DNA from: Macropodus opercularis
Taxonomy: Eukaryota > Chordata > Actinopteri > Anabantiformes > Osphronemidae
DNA length: 64,000 nt
Assembly: GCA_030770545.1 (NCBI GenBank)
Contig: CM061096.1
Coordinates: 6,119,501 to 6,183,500, forward strand
Direction: 5' to 3'
Of the stretch, positions 1 to 12,023 are shown in pieces. The translations under genes were made by a program, and so were the position numbers. Numbering within the stretch: the first letter of the stretch is position 1; every line of letters begins with the position of its first letter. The notes beneath the pieces are model-generated. The model did no database searches and had not been told where the DNA came from. It saw nothing but the letters and a program-made list of their open reading frames with translations.

Positions 1-1380
1 GTATTTACACGTGTAGTAAGTACCTGCGTGAGAAGCCGTGAAAGGGCGCGATCCTTAAAAAGCAGGCGTGGCGACAGGGCGGTCGAGCCCCGCTGGCCAA
101 GCGAATATTTTACATTCATCACTAAATACATCATCGAATGTATCAATCCACTTGATGAATTAATTGAACGAGCGCAGATCCATATGATGCAATTATGGCC
201 CTCTAAATAGCCCCTGTGAATACTTGAAAAGCTAACTGTATGTCAATACCCCTCAAAGGTGAATTCTATCGACACGCAGCACTTGAAGAATTTAGTATTT
301 GGTTGCCAGGTGACGGGTACTAGACCTTGGCTGGAGGCGGCCGTATCGAGTGTTTCTCATCATCTAGACTTTAACACTACTTGGAGATTTCAGCATCGCC
401 TTGTTTATGCGAAGATGTTTCGCACTGTGGTCTTAGACAATAACAGCGTATGCATTTTGCACTTTGCCATTAATAAATGATGACGTATGCCGTGGCGTTC
501 ATTCGGAGGATTGGTCAGACCAAATAAAATGACCCCATCTGCCTCAACAGCGTTTTTGTTACTGCTATGTAAATAAAAGTAATTAAATTATATTAATTTT
601 GGACCAAGACCAGTATTAATCCTCATTTTGATTATACACTGTATAGATTCAGGTTATTTGCCTTGTGAAATGATAAACTTTATACAGAGTGTAAAAAGTA
701 CTCACCAAGGCTGCTTCTCTGTATTTTTACAACGTATAAACATGATGTTCACCACTGTACTGTACCAGCGCAGCAGACTGGATCAGTACCGTAGTAGACC
801 CTTTAGAACCTGAGGACTGTAGACCTGCTGTAACTTCCTTGGGAAATGCAATCAAATCGAATCAAACAAAAAGCTTCCCATGCAGTTGTAAGTCTATAAA
901 AACACAGATGCGGCTCAGCAGCGCGGCCCGCGTTGCCGTCATGACCCACATGCCGCATCAGTCAGTTCGTTGCGGGGCCGCGCCGCACATCCCTGCAGAT
1001 TTCCCATCAGGCCCGACTGTGTGCCAACACAAGCAGAACTGTCCTCCCTCTTGAGCTAAAGATGCTTGGACATTAGCATACACAGGTTGTCACTGGCAAA
1101 TGAATGACAAGACTTTCATCTCCCAATGTGTCAGCCTCGCTTAGCGGTGACACGGTTCAGTGTGCCCGTAAAGTGCCACTTTGGTAGCCCGTGGAACCGG
1201 CGAGCGATTGAAAGCCTGCCTCGCAAAGATTACTTAATAAATAGAATAATTTCACCAGAAATATTATCCCAGCTTTGTGACGGCGTGAAAAGAGAGCAAG
1301 AAAATAACCAATCTACATTTGTTATGAGAGTTCGCCATCATCCCTGCGCTGTGTGCAGACGTTTAAATGTATAATAAAAA
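1..1380. other. Non-coding stretch, no gene seen
   Basis: Open frames here are all under 100 codons and lack splice context, so I see no gene. The first 500 bases are ordinary mixed-composition DNA. Positions 540-605 are very AT-rich with several TAATTA-like homeodomain cores. Positions 905-1000 hold a local CpG-rich patch (GCGCGGCCCGCG and a second cluster near 975). Positions 1225-1290 are AT-rich with AATAATTT-type motifs. Enhancer-like sequence is possible, but nothing here identifies it. Confidence 0.5.
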
Positions 1381-1984
1381 AAATGGAGGTGTGTTTTTAT
1401 ACACAGGAGAAGAGATGGACACTGAGTTTATCTGGGTTTATTTCTTGGTTTGAGATATATTTCTCTCTCGCCTCATGTTTGACTTATGACGCTGTTGATC
1501 TTATTGAACTTTTTTATTTAGCACATGCACTTTCTACACATTTTTACAGGTTTATACTGACTCAAGACAGAACTCAATTACTGTGCATAATCTTAACCCC
1601 AATATTTAAAGGGGTGTCAATTAGATTTTGTTGGGCTATTTAATGCTCATTAAAATTGAATGTATGAAGGCTCACTTTGCACAGGGAAAATTTGAAACAT
1701 GAATATTTTATGAGACCTGTCTTGTCGGGTCTTGATGACTGCGGCTGGTTCTACTAGCAGCTACTCCAAATTTTGCAAAGCCACCCGTGATCCAGTCTCG
1801 GAACTTCTGATGCCCTGTCCTCAAAATGGATGACATCTTGATTCCTTGGTAATGAAATCATAACTGGGATATTGCAGACGGTTTTAATTCTGATTAAAAG
1901 TCATTTTTTAAAAAGATGACCTCAAACATCTCACTTCTCTCATCTCCGCTCTAATTCTTCATTTCCCATTGCTCGGAGCCGAAG
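1381..1984. other. Non-coding stretch, no gene seen
   Basis: T-rich sequence with short open frames of low complexity. No splice pair, repeat family or promoter signature was recognised. Confidence 0.45.
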
Positions 1985-2075
1985 TCCTGAGTTGGCAAAA
2001 ATCTGCTTGTGAATAGGAGACGTTTATCAAATTTCTCCATTAATCTGATGTGCAGGCCTTGATTAAAATGCTACC
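1985..2075. promoter_or_regulatory. CNE-like block (possible enhancer)
   Basis: A compact AT-rich block containing TTAATCTGATG and CTTGATTAAAATG, which are homeodomain-type (TAAT/ATTA) and Otx/Pitx-like (TAATCT) cores, without microsatellite or transposon features. Many short conserved developmental enhancers have this composition. The call is inference from composition; conservation was not tested. Confidence 0.3.
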
Positions 2076-2690
2076 CCACACAGACAACGCAGATGCTCAA
2101 AGTGCAGACTTATAGGAATATACAGATTGATACAGATGTGCTGTGCTCGTCTACACTGCTTGGACGCAGAGGGTGGCTGCGTTGGGAATCAATAAAGGGA
2201 ATGCTCTGTGATCGGGGGGTCGGCTTTTGTATTTCGTGTTTATCCTGACTCAGCACAAAGTCAAAAGGCAGCATGCGACCGAAGGGAAGACTGATGTGCC
2301 AAATCCCCCCCCCACCCTCCTCCTTTTCTTTCTCCCTCCTCCTGGTATCTGACGGTCAGGGATTCCACAGAGCGAGCAGAGATTGATTCTCTCCCCACAC
2401 AGAGATAGGGCTTGTTTTTCACATAGGGTGATATGAGACTTTCAGAGAGGTTCTGGTGGTTGGAAGGGAGGTGGGGGGTATTGGTATTAGTGGAGATGAC
2501 AGAATGGTGATGTGGGGATAGGCAGGACTGATTGGACTTGAGAAAGAAGTGAAAAACTGAGACAGATGGAAAAGCAGAGGCCAGCTCCCTGAGACTGAAG
2601 GGATTGGCCCGTTGCCTCATTCCAAACACCCTGAGCCCAGAGCCCAGTGCTCTCTGGACGAGTTGCCCGTCCCGCGTATATTTCTGCCGT
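2076..2690. other. Non-coding stretch, no gene seen
   Basis: Positions 2300-2345 are C/T-rich (CCCCCCCCCACCCTCC, then TTTCTTTCTCCCTCC). The minus-strand open frame over this stretch has only the low-complexity composition such a tract produces. No coding or RNA signal was seen. Confidence 0.45.
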
Positions 2691-2790
2691 CTTTAATTCG
2701 GATTGATATTAATCAAATTGTCTTTGACTGACACAGCAGTCAAGAGCCACCGTGTTTTTAACCTGAAAGGCAATTTTGTAAAATGGGGGC
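2691..2790. promoter_or_regulatory. CNE-like block rich in TAAT motifs
   Basis: TTTAATTCGGATTGATATTA followed by ATCAAATTG, a CTTTGACTGACACAGCAGTC segment and GTTTTTAACC. It combines homeodomain cores, a GATTGAT Pbx-like site and a TTTGA (TCF/LEF-like) site within 80 bp. No repeats are present. It looks like a typical vertebrate CNE; the call is inference only. Confidence 0.35.
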
Positions 2791-4440
2791 TGGGTTGAAG
2801 TCCGCAGGCGTTCCCGCCGACTGCGCCTGCCAGGGCCACTGACCCCAGGATAGCACATATAATGGATGAGTACATAGGCCTCGCACTGTCTCCCTCTCTC
2901 TGAGCGGAGGAGACATGAACTAATTAATTACGGGGGATGTTGGCCAGGCTGGACGCTGACACGATCGTTGTGGCTGTGCGGTTATTGACTACTCCGCAGA
3001 GGAAAGTTGCTCATTTAGCACAGTGTTGCAAGCCTGGGAGGTCACTGATCATTGTGGAAGGAGCATATGCTCTGTGTTTCTTGGCTTGTGTTTGCTCCTG
3101 TCACCTGCAATGCGTGTGGTCAGCATGCTCGTTTCCCGCCTCGCCTGCGTCCGAGGTATTAATTGCGTGATGCAACCTGTGTTTGCACCTGCGCGCTTTA
3201 TTTGCGCGAGAGTAGTCGAGAACATTCTAGGTACATGGCAAGTAGAGTAGATTAGAGGGTTATGCCCTTGAACATCTCTGGTTCTCTGTATTATTCTGAA
3301 AATATAGATTACAGACCGGGGGTCAGGGAGAGCGCCACAGGAGACTATAGAAAACCACTGCAATCATCTCAGCCAGTCTCCAGCCCTGATTCACAGATGC
3401 TTTTGAAATTCTAATGCGCGCCAAGATGGATGTGGAAAAGTACTCAACTGCAGCTTAAAAACAGATAAATTCCGATGGCCGTCCTTTTACAAAACATATA
3501 GCCTTAATGGCGATGGTACATCTCGGGACCTGCCGCGATGCCGCGGATCAACCTTGCTCTTCGGGGGAAGGAGATGCTTTTCTAATTGCGTGAGCTTTTT
3601 ACCTTTTAACTTCTAAGTCCTCGTGCATGCATAGCAGAGGCCAACGTGAAGCTGAGGAGTCTGCATGGAGAGGAGTTGCAAAGTGTTGCAAACATTGTCA
3701 ATGGGAGAAGTTAAGGCGTAGCCTGTGATTGCTGCTGCTGTTTTATTCATGAGAGGTAACGCAACACTGAAATTCCTACAAGTTATAGTTTGTCAGTGTT
3801 GGGTATCGATGCCCGTTCTGAATTGAAACTGGTTCCACTGGTAATTTGTTCTACTTGTTTTTTTCGATTGCTCTTATTGATCCTTAAAAGAAAACTTTGA
3901 ACCAGTCAAGCACGCATCAAAAGCACATACAATATATATGTAGCGTTTGCAACACGACAGACCGGGATCAGTGCTCGAAAGTGTCTCGAAGCAAAGTAAC
4001 CTGGTAAAATGGAATCGCAGCACAGAAATAATCATTGGAGAAAATAAGCCTGCCTAACTTCACAACATTCAGTCATTGTCAGGGTGATCCACCGCGTCCA
4101 GCTGAGGACAAAACAGATGGAAAACATCCAAACTGTCCAACATTTTTCATGGCTGCTTAAATCTGCAGAATTTAGCAGTTGTATTTTTTTTTCTTCTTCT
4201 TCTTCTTCTCTGAAAGTCTGAATCAATGTACAGAATTGAAACGCTCGCATGGCACCAGAATAGATACGAGAGTCATCAGCTGAAATTGCTCTCTTCGTGA
4301 TTTGAAATATCGTTAGGTAGTTTCTGCTGCTTGAGAGCCACGTCCGCACTCTCCGACTCTGATCGGGAATAAAAAGCGGCTACAGTACACACTTCAATTA
4401 GACAAAACTTAATAAATTATACCTTTATAATGTTTTCTCT
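2791..4440. other. Non-coding stretch, no gene seen
   Basis: A TAATTAATTA core lies at 2921-2930. Around 3790-3990 the text GTTGGGTATCGATGCC loosely recalls the ends of a teleost MITE, but too little is preserved to call an element. All frames are interrupted within about 105 codons and no exon-like splice pair was seen. Confidence 0.45.
4190..4210. repeat. (TTC)n microsatellite
   Basis: A run of TTC triplets after a T tract. It is a short simple repeat with no evidence of function. Confidence 0.85.
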
Positions 4441-4585
4441 CTCAGCTGTCATAAATCCAATAAAGCTAAGGTCCTGTGGGCCTGCTCATAATAGATGAAG
4501 ACAAAACTCCCCTTGGGACCAATTAGACCATCAGGAAATTACTGTCTATTGGGTCGTGTACCATAACAAAAATCACATTGAGGGT
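4441..4585. promoter_or_regulatory. CNE-like block (possible enhancer)
   Basis: Contains AGCTGTCATAAATCCAATAA (a TGTCA Meis/TGIF-like core next to a Hox-like ATAAA), CCAATTAGACC and GGAAATTACTG. The block is dense in TALE and homeodomain-type cores and free of repeats. Function is inferred from motif density only. Confidence 0.35.
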
Positions 4586-4619
4586 CTTTTCAACAAACAC
4601 TTGTCAGGAAAACATGATC

Positions 4620-5090
4620 TAAGTGATTCACCTGAGAGCAAGAGATTTTATTCTGGTGGATTTCATCTTTATTTCTACACAAGGCCCTAGTTGCAGTCAA
4701 TGCCCGGTTAGGAGGGTATTTGCTGTGAACGCCAGCGATGGTCTAATGACCTGGCAGCATGAGAACCTAGCAGCTGATGGTGAGGGATTGACAGTCGCTT
4801 TCTTCCACCCCCAGCTGATGGAGGTGACAGTGATGTGGCAGCGACAGGTGACAGGAGTGAATTGGCAGGTCTATCTTGTTGCAGTTTCCAGGGCGGGCGG
4901 TGAGGGGCTGAAGTTCTGGGTGGCGGGTTGCTCCTCTGCCTGGCCACAGGGAGATGGCGATTCGTACATTTTTAATGTTTGTCTGGGGATGCTTACGCAG
5001 CTCCTCGTTACTGCCCATCCAACCCGTCATGGCACCGGGCCCACCAGCCCGAACATCAAGTCCTTCTTGAGAACACCTCAATAATTTAGT
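4620..5090. promoter_or_regulatory. Non-coding, TGACAG-motif cluster
   Basis: An open frame runs through this stretch on the + strand for about 150 codons. It has no recognised domain and no splice sites, and it starts at an ATG in weak context, so I do not call a gene. TGACAG, the core bound by TALE homeodomain proteins (Meis, Pknox, TGIF), occurs at 4789-4794, 4825-4830 and 4849-4854, with a related CGACAG at 4842. That is three exact copies in 66 bp. The cluster could be a TALE-responsive enhancer or chance. Confidence 0.25.
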
Positions 5091-7984
5091 GCATGTGTTT
5101 ACAGAACGTTGACAAAGTCAAGTGCACCGGCCTCTGTATACATCCCAGGATGAATAATACATGTGGCCGGATCAGGACTGTGCCAGGCAGTATGGAAGTT
5201 CAGATCTACCACACATAAGCAGAGTAAATGTCCTGACATTTCAAATATCCACTTTGCTGAAATGTGCTGAACGCACAGAACTGGTTAGACTCCCTGTGAA
5301 GAGGGGGAGCTGGTTAGGAAGCGGAGGTGGTGGGAGGGGTGAGGCTTGAACTCCAGAAATAAAGAGTTCCTCTTTCAGAACAATGGCCTGGAACAAACCC
5401 TGTTTAGGGTCTTAGTCTTTGATAGGATGCTGCTTGTTTGATGCCTCTGTACTTTTTTATCTGTTGTTTGAGATGCTGGGGAGAATCGCAGACAGTGGAA
5501 ACATGTGGGTGTTAAGGTAAAATTAAGACCATATTGTGATCCCAGGAGGATGAAGGGGGGAAAAAAAGACGAGCTGTGGGGAAGGAACGCAGGAATCTAC
5601 ATCGCATGCTGTTACTCCGCTCCTCTTCTCTCGCCCATCAAATGAAGTGTTGTTAGAATCTCATCAGCGGCGAAACGATGACTAATCAAAATTTTTTTAC
5701 AGTCCCTCAGGTGCAACAGTCTAGGACAAGGAGAACCCTCTAATTTTACTTAAACTTAACATATGCATGAGTTTGTGCACGGCGGTTTTGCATGTAATCT
5801 AGCAAGCGCGAGTGTGTAAACGGTGTCCTCCTGGTGCGTTTTATCCGCTCCCTCCTTAAAATAAACATCAGCGCGGATGAGTTACAACACTGCGAGCGGC
5901 TGCAAACTTTATAGTGGACAGAGATGTAAAACGCCTCCCTTCAGTCGCTCCCAATGAGCGAGTGTGTTGCACGGTGCAGCGCGTGGCGGATCGCATTCCA
6001 AATGGAATTATTTGCGAGGAAGACGCGTCGCCGCATTGTGTTAGACCTGTGTACACTGCGTACGCAAACACAAGCAGACATTGCTTGCGTTTTGTTTTCC
6101 CCAGGCGGCATCAGTGTTTCTGAAATGAAGCAGACAGCAAACATTTCCTGTTTGTTACACTGTAGGTATTAGAACGTCTCTACTGGCGCAGACACAGTAG
6201 GATGAAGAAAAACACACACTGGACAATTCTAGACTAGTGGACGTATCTCATATAATGCAGACTTTGGTAGAACCATGTCAGATTGTATTGTTTTCTGACT
6301 CTGACTTGTATTTGGCTCTTACTGTACCTCAGACCGAGGTGGAAGGAATCGGAGCAGACAAGAGAATGACGAGGCTCCCGGCCAATACGTCTGGGGCCTC
6401 AGACTCTTAAGTGCCTCAAAAGCCCTAGATTTATTGCATATCAATTGGTCTGCAAATCTTTAACTAACGCTGCTCTCAGACGTTTGCAGTAGAACCTCGT
6501 ACCTCGGCGTTACCAAGGTGAGCTGCAGGTGGGAGCTAAAAGTCAGGAAGTCCAGCGATTATCCAGACGTCCTCCTGAGACTTTATCCCCTACTACAAAG
6601 TGGATAATGTCAGGATGTGATCTCCAACGTGTCATGTCACCCCCCATGTTACAAACCATACAGCATCTAATATAGTGAATAAAAACAACAGCAGAATCTG
6701 TGAGTGTTTGGATACAATAAATCTGTATTGAATCATACTGTATCATTAAAAGTAAGGTCCAGAGCTCCATCCTCTTTTGGGACTCCATAATTTAGAAAGA
6801 TAATAAAGTGTCAACATTCATACCCCGCAGCAAAAGAAATCACCCGGCTCTGACCTGCTGGGACGCTGGCTGCAGGGTAAAGCAGGCTTTCTGTTGGAGT
6901 ATTTGCAGACATGGTAATATACAGACCCTGCACCATACTCACCTGAGGGGACATGTTGACAACCCTAACCCCCCCTAACCCTTGATTGAGGGGCCGTCCC
7001 TCTCTCCCAGTGCAGATTTATGACTTAGAGGATTTGTGTCCGGTTGGGTTTGCAGGCCGCCAAACCCATCTTGCTGATAGACAGTCTTGTAGATTTTCTC
7101 AGAGGGGGACCTATGTGCTTGTGGATGGCGGCCATGTTGAGGATGACGCGCCGCACTTGTACTGTACAACATCCCCACTTTACACTTATTTGAACTTCCG
7201 TCGTCCTGCTCCGTCTCAACCTCCAGCCATTTACTCCGAATGTAATTATTTATGCTCCGGCACAGAGAAAAGATTTTATAAGGAGTCCCCACATTTTATC
7301 TAATTTTCCCCCGTCTCTGAGGATGAGCGATAATAGTGTTGAACGTCTAGCGATGCCATATAAGGAATACTATTTTAATACATTATTTTAAAGTCAGCGT
7401 GATTTATGGGGCCCAGACTCGAGACGTGATGATCGTAATTAATCTGAACCGTTGTGAGGGGAAAAGGCCAACCACTGATCTATACATGGCATATGGCTGT
7501 GGGCTCTTATTCTCCCTGCACCAAATCGCACTTCTTTCACCTGAATCAGCACATTTGGCTTCCCTGTGCACGGGTGCTCTGCCAGATTCCAGTCATCCAG
7601 TCATCGCTTATTAACACAAGTCTGTTTATCCATATGGCTGAAAAGGTGGGATCCCAAAAAACAAAGATGCTCGATTCGTCCTATTTATCCACAGATTGGC
7701 TCAGTTTGGCGGCAGCCACCTCCTAAACAGTGTATTTCCTGTGAAAATAAAAGAGATGTCTACGCACTTGAATGGATCCTGAGCAAACGTGATTCCATAT
7801 TAATGAGAAACAAGTGGCAGAGGGTCGGTTAGAGAAAGTTCACGGGTTTGTTTAAAGATCATTATGACACACGTGGCGTGTGAAGGTAGCGTTCTGCAGT
7901 CGGCTCAGTAAGCTCTGGGGATCGGACCTTCAAAACGCATCGGTTTTAAGAGGTTTACAAGTAGCGAGTAGCAGAAAATAGCCT
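5091..7984. other. Non-coding stretch, no gene seen
   Basis: Frames of at most about 105 codons overlap on both strands, the pattern expected of non-coding DNA. Positions 5645-5700 and 7330-7450 carry AT-rich, CNE-like text (for example GATGACTAATCAAAA). A G-rich tract lies near 5325-5345. No gene, RNA or mobile element was recognised. Confidence 0.45.
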
Positions 7985-8090
7985 GGAGACAATAAAGGCA
8001 ATTAAATCAAAACAATTAGGAATAATAACGGGCACTGAAAGAACAGGTTAAAGCTAACAGGCTAATTAGCGAACAGCACGGTGTCAGATG
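7985..8090. promoter_or_regulatory. CNE-like block (possible enhancer)
   Basis: GGCAATTAAATCAAAACAAT is followed by TAGGAATAATAACGG and CAGGCTAATTAGCG. The stretch is strongly A-rich on the + strand, with repeated ATTAA/CAATTA cores and a central CTAATTAG palindrome of the Lhx/Dlx type. No repeat signature. Conservation untested. Confidence 0.35.
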
Positions 8091-8469
8091 TGCAGTCTTT
8101 TGAGTGCTGCACTTCACTGTTTGTGAAATATAAAGCAAACCAACAAAATGTTGTTCGACAGTGAGCTTTTAGCCATGTAAACATTTGATATTATTAATAC
8201 TGAAATTATTTTTATACAAAAAAAGACTTTAAAACACGACCTTTTCCTGGAGGCAGTATAAATATATATGTGAAAGAAGTACTAAATGCATCACCGTGTC
8301 ATAATAATATTGCAGATTTAATTCCATTCTCCGCATAAATGTTTTTGTCTTCGGCTGTATAGAAACGACTGGGTTGGTTGACCTCATACCAGGCACACTG
8401 GTGCGAATAAAACTCATCTGAGCCTGAGACTGGCAGACAAAGAAGATGCTGGTAGCATGAGAGCTGGAA

Positions 8470-8695
8470 AGACAGAGAGAAATTCTGAGTAATATTGATC
8501 TTAGTTAATTAGATTCCTATCTAGTCTCTGGGGACTAGTGTTCCGGCAACACATTTTAGAGTGAAGAAAGTGGCTGAGAGATATACCCGTATATGAACTC
8601 AGTTAATTTAATTTCAAAGCCCTGAGTACAAAATGTGATTTGATTATTGGGAATATTTTTCATGTCTAATTACAATTTCTCTTTTTCCCCCTAAA
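8470..8695. promoter_or_regulatory. CNE-like block with paired TTAATTA-type sites
   Basis: About 225 bp containing TTAGTTAATTAGATTCC, CTCAGTTAATTTAATTTC, GTGATTTGATTATTGG and CATGTCTAATTACAATTTC. Homeodomain-type cores recur every 40-70 bp, separated by unique sequence without simple repeats. This is among the more convincing enhancer-like blocks of the left half. It ends at a pyrimidine-rich run (8680-8720) that leads to no exon. Confidence 0.4.
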
Positions 8696-8699
8696 GTTT

Positions 8700-9379
8700 A
8701 TCTAAACTTCTTTTTTTTTTTTTTGTGGAGGGGGGGTTGAATCCTAATGAATCTCAGTCCTTGTTTGGAACTAATGACCAAGTGTTTATCTCTCCACCAG
8801 CACCCAGTCCTTCCCTCATGCTGTTTAGTAATTCAAGACGTAGTGCAGAAAAATTAGATTTGAAATTGAACGCTGATATTGTTAGTTTGTCCACTCACTG
8901 AAACTAAACGAATGTGCAACTCGCATCACTAATTAGAAGGTATTTTATTTCACTATTGTTGATGCCTTTGCAATTAAATTATAAAGGTAAGTCCCATTGT
9001 CATTCCTTGACAGTGTATTTAGTAATACAGACAAAAATAATTACTGCTTTTCCTGTCATGAGTTTTCCTATTGCTATAAATGTTATTGTTTTACTGTATC
9101 CGAGCATGAATTCCTTGATGTGTACTTCTGTGTGTGTGTGTGTGTGTGTTGGCAGGGTTGAGGGGTGACGCTGGCAAGCAGTGGCCTGACGTCCCGGGGC
9201 CACACACCAGGTCACCAGCTTTCATGGCTGATCTGTTTGTCATAATGGCTTTTAAAAGGTCACATGTGTTGATTAAAATGACTGATCGTTAAAACCATCC
9301 AACGGTGAGACGCGCGCACGCTCGCACACACATACGTCCACGCACACACATGCATACGTACCCGCGGGTCATATCTAAC
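8700..9379. other. Non-coding stretch with simple repeats
   Basis: A T tract at about 8710-8724 is followed by a G run. AT-rich text follows, then a (TG)n at 9129-9149 and a mixed CA/CG purine-pyrimidine alternation at about 9309-9360. No gene seen. Confidence 0.5.
9129..9149. repeat. (TG)n microsatellite
   Basis: About ten uninterrupted TG units. Confidence 0.9.
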
Positions 9380-9550
9380 GGTGCATGGTGCCATTTGTTA
9401 TAGAATGATGCAGAGCGGGGCCGCAGATACATGAATTAGTGGAGTAGGTCAGGCAAATATATGAAAAGCTTCACGCTCTGTTGAAATATCGTCACATTCT
9501 TCCCCCGTCAATGCAGCGATTATGCATGTGAGAGATTTTTTTAGTAATAT
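9380..9550. promoter_or_regulatory. CNE-like block (possible enhancer)
   Basis: Contains GCCATTTGTTATAGAATG (an ACAAT/Sox-like ATTTGT core), ATACATGAATTAGTGG, GGCAAATATATG and CAGCGATTATGCATG (a POU-like ATGCAT). The text is dense in POU, Sox and homeodomain-type cores and non-repetitive. Inference from composition. Confidence 0.33.
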
Positions 9551-11284
9551 GGTCAAAAGCAGAGATTCAGCACAGGCAGAGGAACAGAGACGTGCGGCAT
9601 TAGCAGCCGCTGTAAAGGATTATCCACATATTCTCCTCACACTTGTCATCGTTTATCTCTTCTGCATTATTTTTTGCGCCGCTCTGGCCCTCTCTTACCA
9701 GATTCCAGCTTTGCTGCGAGGCACTTGCTGTCTTGCATCGCAGGGGAATTCATTGTGCTGCTCTGCTAGAGATCCGAATGTATTAGTATGAGGCCGCTGT
9801 GTTGGATGTGTGGGGGACGTACCTGCGTCTCACTTAAACCCACTACCCCCCAACGCTTCCCGAAGCGGCTCCCCGCCCCCAGGCGTCTTGTCGTACGGGG
9901 GCTATAATTGTTGTTGTAAATTCTGCCGCTGCCCCACGCCCCTGTCTTAACCGCCCATTACGCATGGTTCACTACGGCCCTTGTTGATTGCAACTGTCAA
10001 GAAGGGCAGATTTATGCACTGTGGCTCGGAGATGGAGAGATGGAAGGGTGAAGTGAGAGAAGGGTGATTAGGGGGAGGCGGGTTTATTGGGTGAGGCCCC
10101 CCCTCACCTCCGCGCCTTCAGCCCGGTTTACCCTCACCGGCGTAGGTGGGGGATGAGTGAGTCTGATCAGCCTGACATTGGAGCACTTGGTCCGAGCCTG
10201 TAAGATGGAGCCTCTAAAGTGAGGTGGTGATGAGATTTGGGCCTGATCCCTTGAGCTTTGTTGTTGTGTATGTGTGTGTTTTTTCTTTTTCTTTTTTCTA
10301 CAGTTCTCACACACTCGTCTCCGCTAGCCTCTCAGACACCCTGTCCTTTTTCAGAAAACACCACTTGTGTAACAAAGGCTACTAATCTGTTGAGTACAGC
10401 AGTGGGGAGGGGGGGGCACTTCCTCAGCCCATCACAGAGTCCGCTGTGGTCACACTCTAATCCACTGAGCCATCACGGCATTAAAATAAACCATTATTCT
10501 CTGATGGGTCCTCTGCTCTCTTCTGCTCCGTGGCTCCATGTTGTTATGAATCAACAGCAGCGTAATCATTTACAACAACAGATTACTGTAAAATTGAATC
10601 ATAAGTAAAAAAAAAAAAAAGTTCTGAGAGCGAGAAGTTCTGAAAAAAGATTAGCTAGATGTTGCCAGATTCTTTAAATGTTGGACAACCCCCCCTCAAT
10701 TCTTTTATTGTGATAATTGCACGGGTTTTGCTGTTATGCATTGATCTGTTATGTTACATCATCTTCTCTTGTGTGTGTGTCACATGTCGTCACCGCGTAC
10801 TGTACCATTTCTGTTTTCTGCTCATGTCTGCTCTGTCATTTCATGTGTTGTCATGCGTCATGTTACGTTTTAAACTGGTTGTTAGCCTTCGACTCTATTT
10901 GACTCTGTCTCACCCGGGTTGGTTCGGCTCCATCCTGATGCACTTTCCATTCTATTTTGTCCCACTAGTGTCTTTTAACCTGATCCATCCACACTTTGCA
11001 GCAAGGGCTGCTGTTTGTTAGGTAGTGATAGATAGCGCTCGTTGCCCAGTTGGCAGCATTACTGTAACGCAGCTAAACGTGCACAAGTCTCTAAGTGGTC
11101 CCTAAAGTTGTCCTGCGGGATGATGGGATGCCATAGCAGCAGCAGTAATGGAATTACGGGAGAGATCCTGCCCTGGTCGCGCTGACGAAAGGCACAGATG
11201 GAGTGAGGAGGAGAGGCAGAGGCACAACCGGAGCTAACAGAGCAATCTGTGGCGCTTATGAAATTACCCAGTTCACCTTCTTTA
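9551..11284. other. Non-coding stretch, no gene seen
   Basis: Includes a C-rich segment (9840-9895), a T-rich run (10279-10300), a poly(A) run (10606-10620) and T-rich text (10690-11020). The open frames over it are hydrophobic by composition, as T-rich DNA produces. No splice pairs, promoter or repeat family recognised. Confidence 0.45.
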
Positions 11285-11585
11285 GACCAGCAAATCAATG
11301 GGGCTCATTAATAATGCACATAGTCTTAGTAGGGAACCATAACTGTCATAAATGGTAATTTTGTTTGATCATTACAATCCTTTTCATTGGGATAAACAGA
11401 CAACATTATTCATCAGTAACTGTGTAAATATTCATGACACGCAGCCATTGTGTTTGCAGAATAGCAAGCGACCTGAAGAAACCATATACATCCAGACTGT
11501 ATTGATGCGATTTCCTCTGAATGATGAAATAATTTACAGAATCGATTAAGACGAAGGCTAATCTTTATGAGGCACATATGGCTGA
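11285..11585. promoter_or_regulatory. Long CNE-like block (possible enhancer)
   Basis: About 300 bp of repeat-free, AT-rich sequence with GCTCATTAATAATGCAC, GTTTGATCATTACAATCC, AACATTATTCATCAG, AATATTCATGACACG, ATGATGAAATAATTTAC and AATCGATTAAG. Hox/Pbx-type (TGATNNAT), POU-like (TATTCAT) and homeodomain cores are evenly spread over the block. It is one of the strongest enhancer-like stretches here by eye. Confidence 0.4.
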
Positions 11586-12006
11586 ACGCGAATGCACCAG
11601 AGCCCGGCGCACTCACGTGGCAGATAGATGATGAGCCGCTGTTTGTCTTTCAGCAAAGCGTCGTGTGTACGTGGAAGGAAGCCGGGAATTCCAAAGCACT
11701 GTCCGCGCTGTTCCCTCTCATGCCTCCCACAATGTGTCACCTTAATTGCATTAGCTGCTGAGAGTATCAAGTCTGAACCACAGTGAATTTTTATTTATAG
11801 ATCCGCTGTTTTCTTGCCATCACGGAAAACACCGTCGGAGTAACTGCTGCAATCCGTATCTGCCGTGTCTGAAATAACTGCTCCGATATTAGACTGCGAC
11901 AACGCTGGTTTGCTTATGAGCGGGCAGAAACAGATGGGCTATTACAGATACAGAGTCGGAAGCAAATTGAGGTCAGCGAGCAGGTCTTGAGAACCGCGCG
12001 TTCAAG

Positions 12007-12023
12007 ACGCCGGCCGCCGGCGT
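12007..12023. other. GC-rich near-perfect palindrome
   Basis: ACGCCGGC and GCCGGCGT are exact reverse complements separated by one C. The 17-nt site would form a short GC hairpin or bind a dimeric factor. It sits in otherwise moderate-GC DNA. Confidence 0.6.

Noticed and set aside
3790..3990. MITE relic suggested by GTTGGGTATCGATGCC
   Set aside because: No matching terminal inverted repeat was found and resemblance is limited to one short string.
4623..5084. 153-codon open frame on the plus strand
   Set aside because: No domain or splice sites, competing minus-strand open frames overlap it, and the region reads as regulatory (TGACAG cluster).
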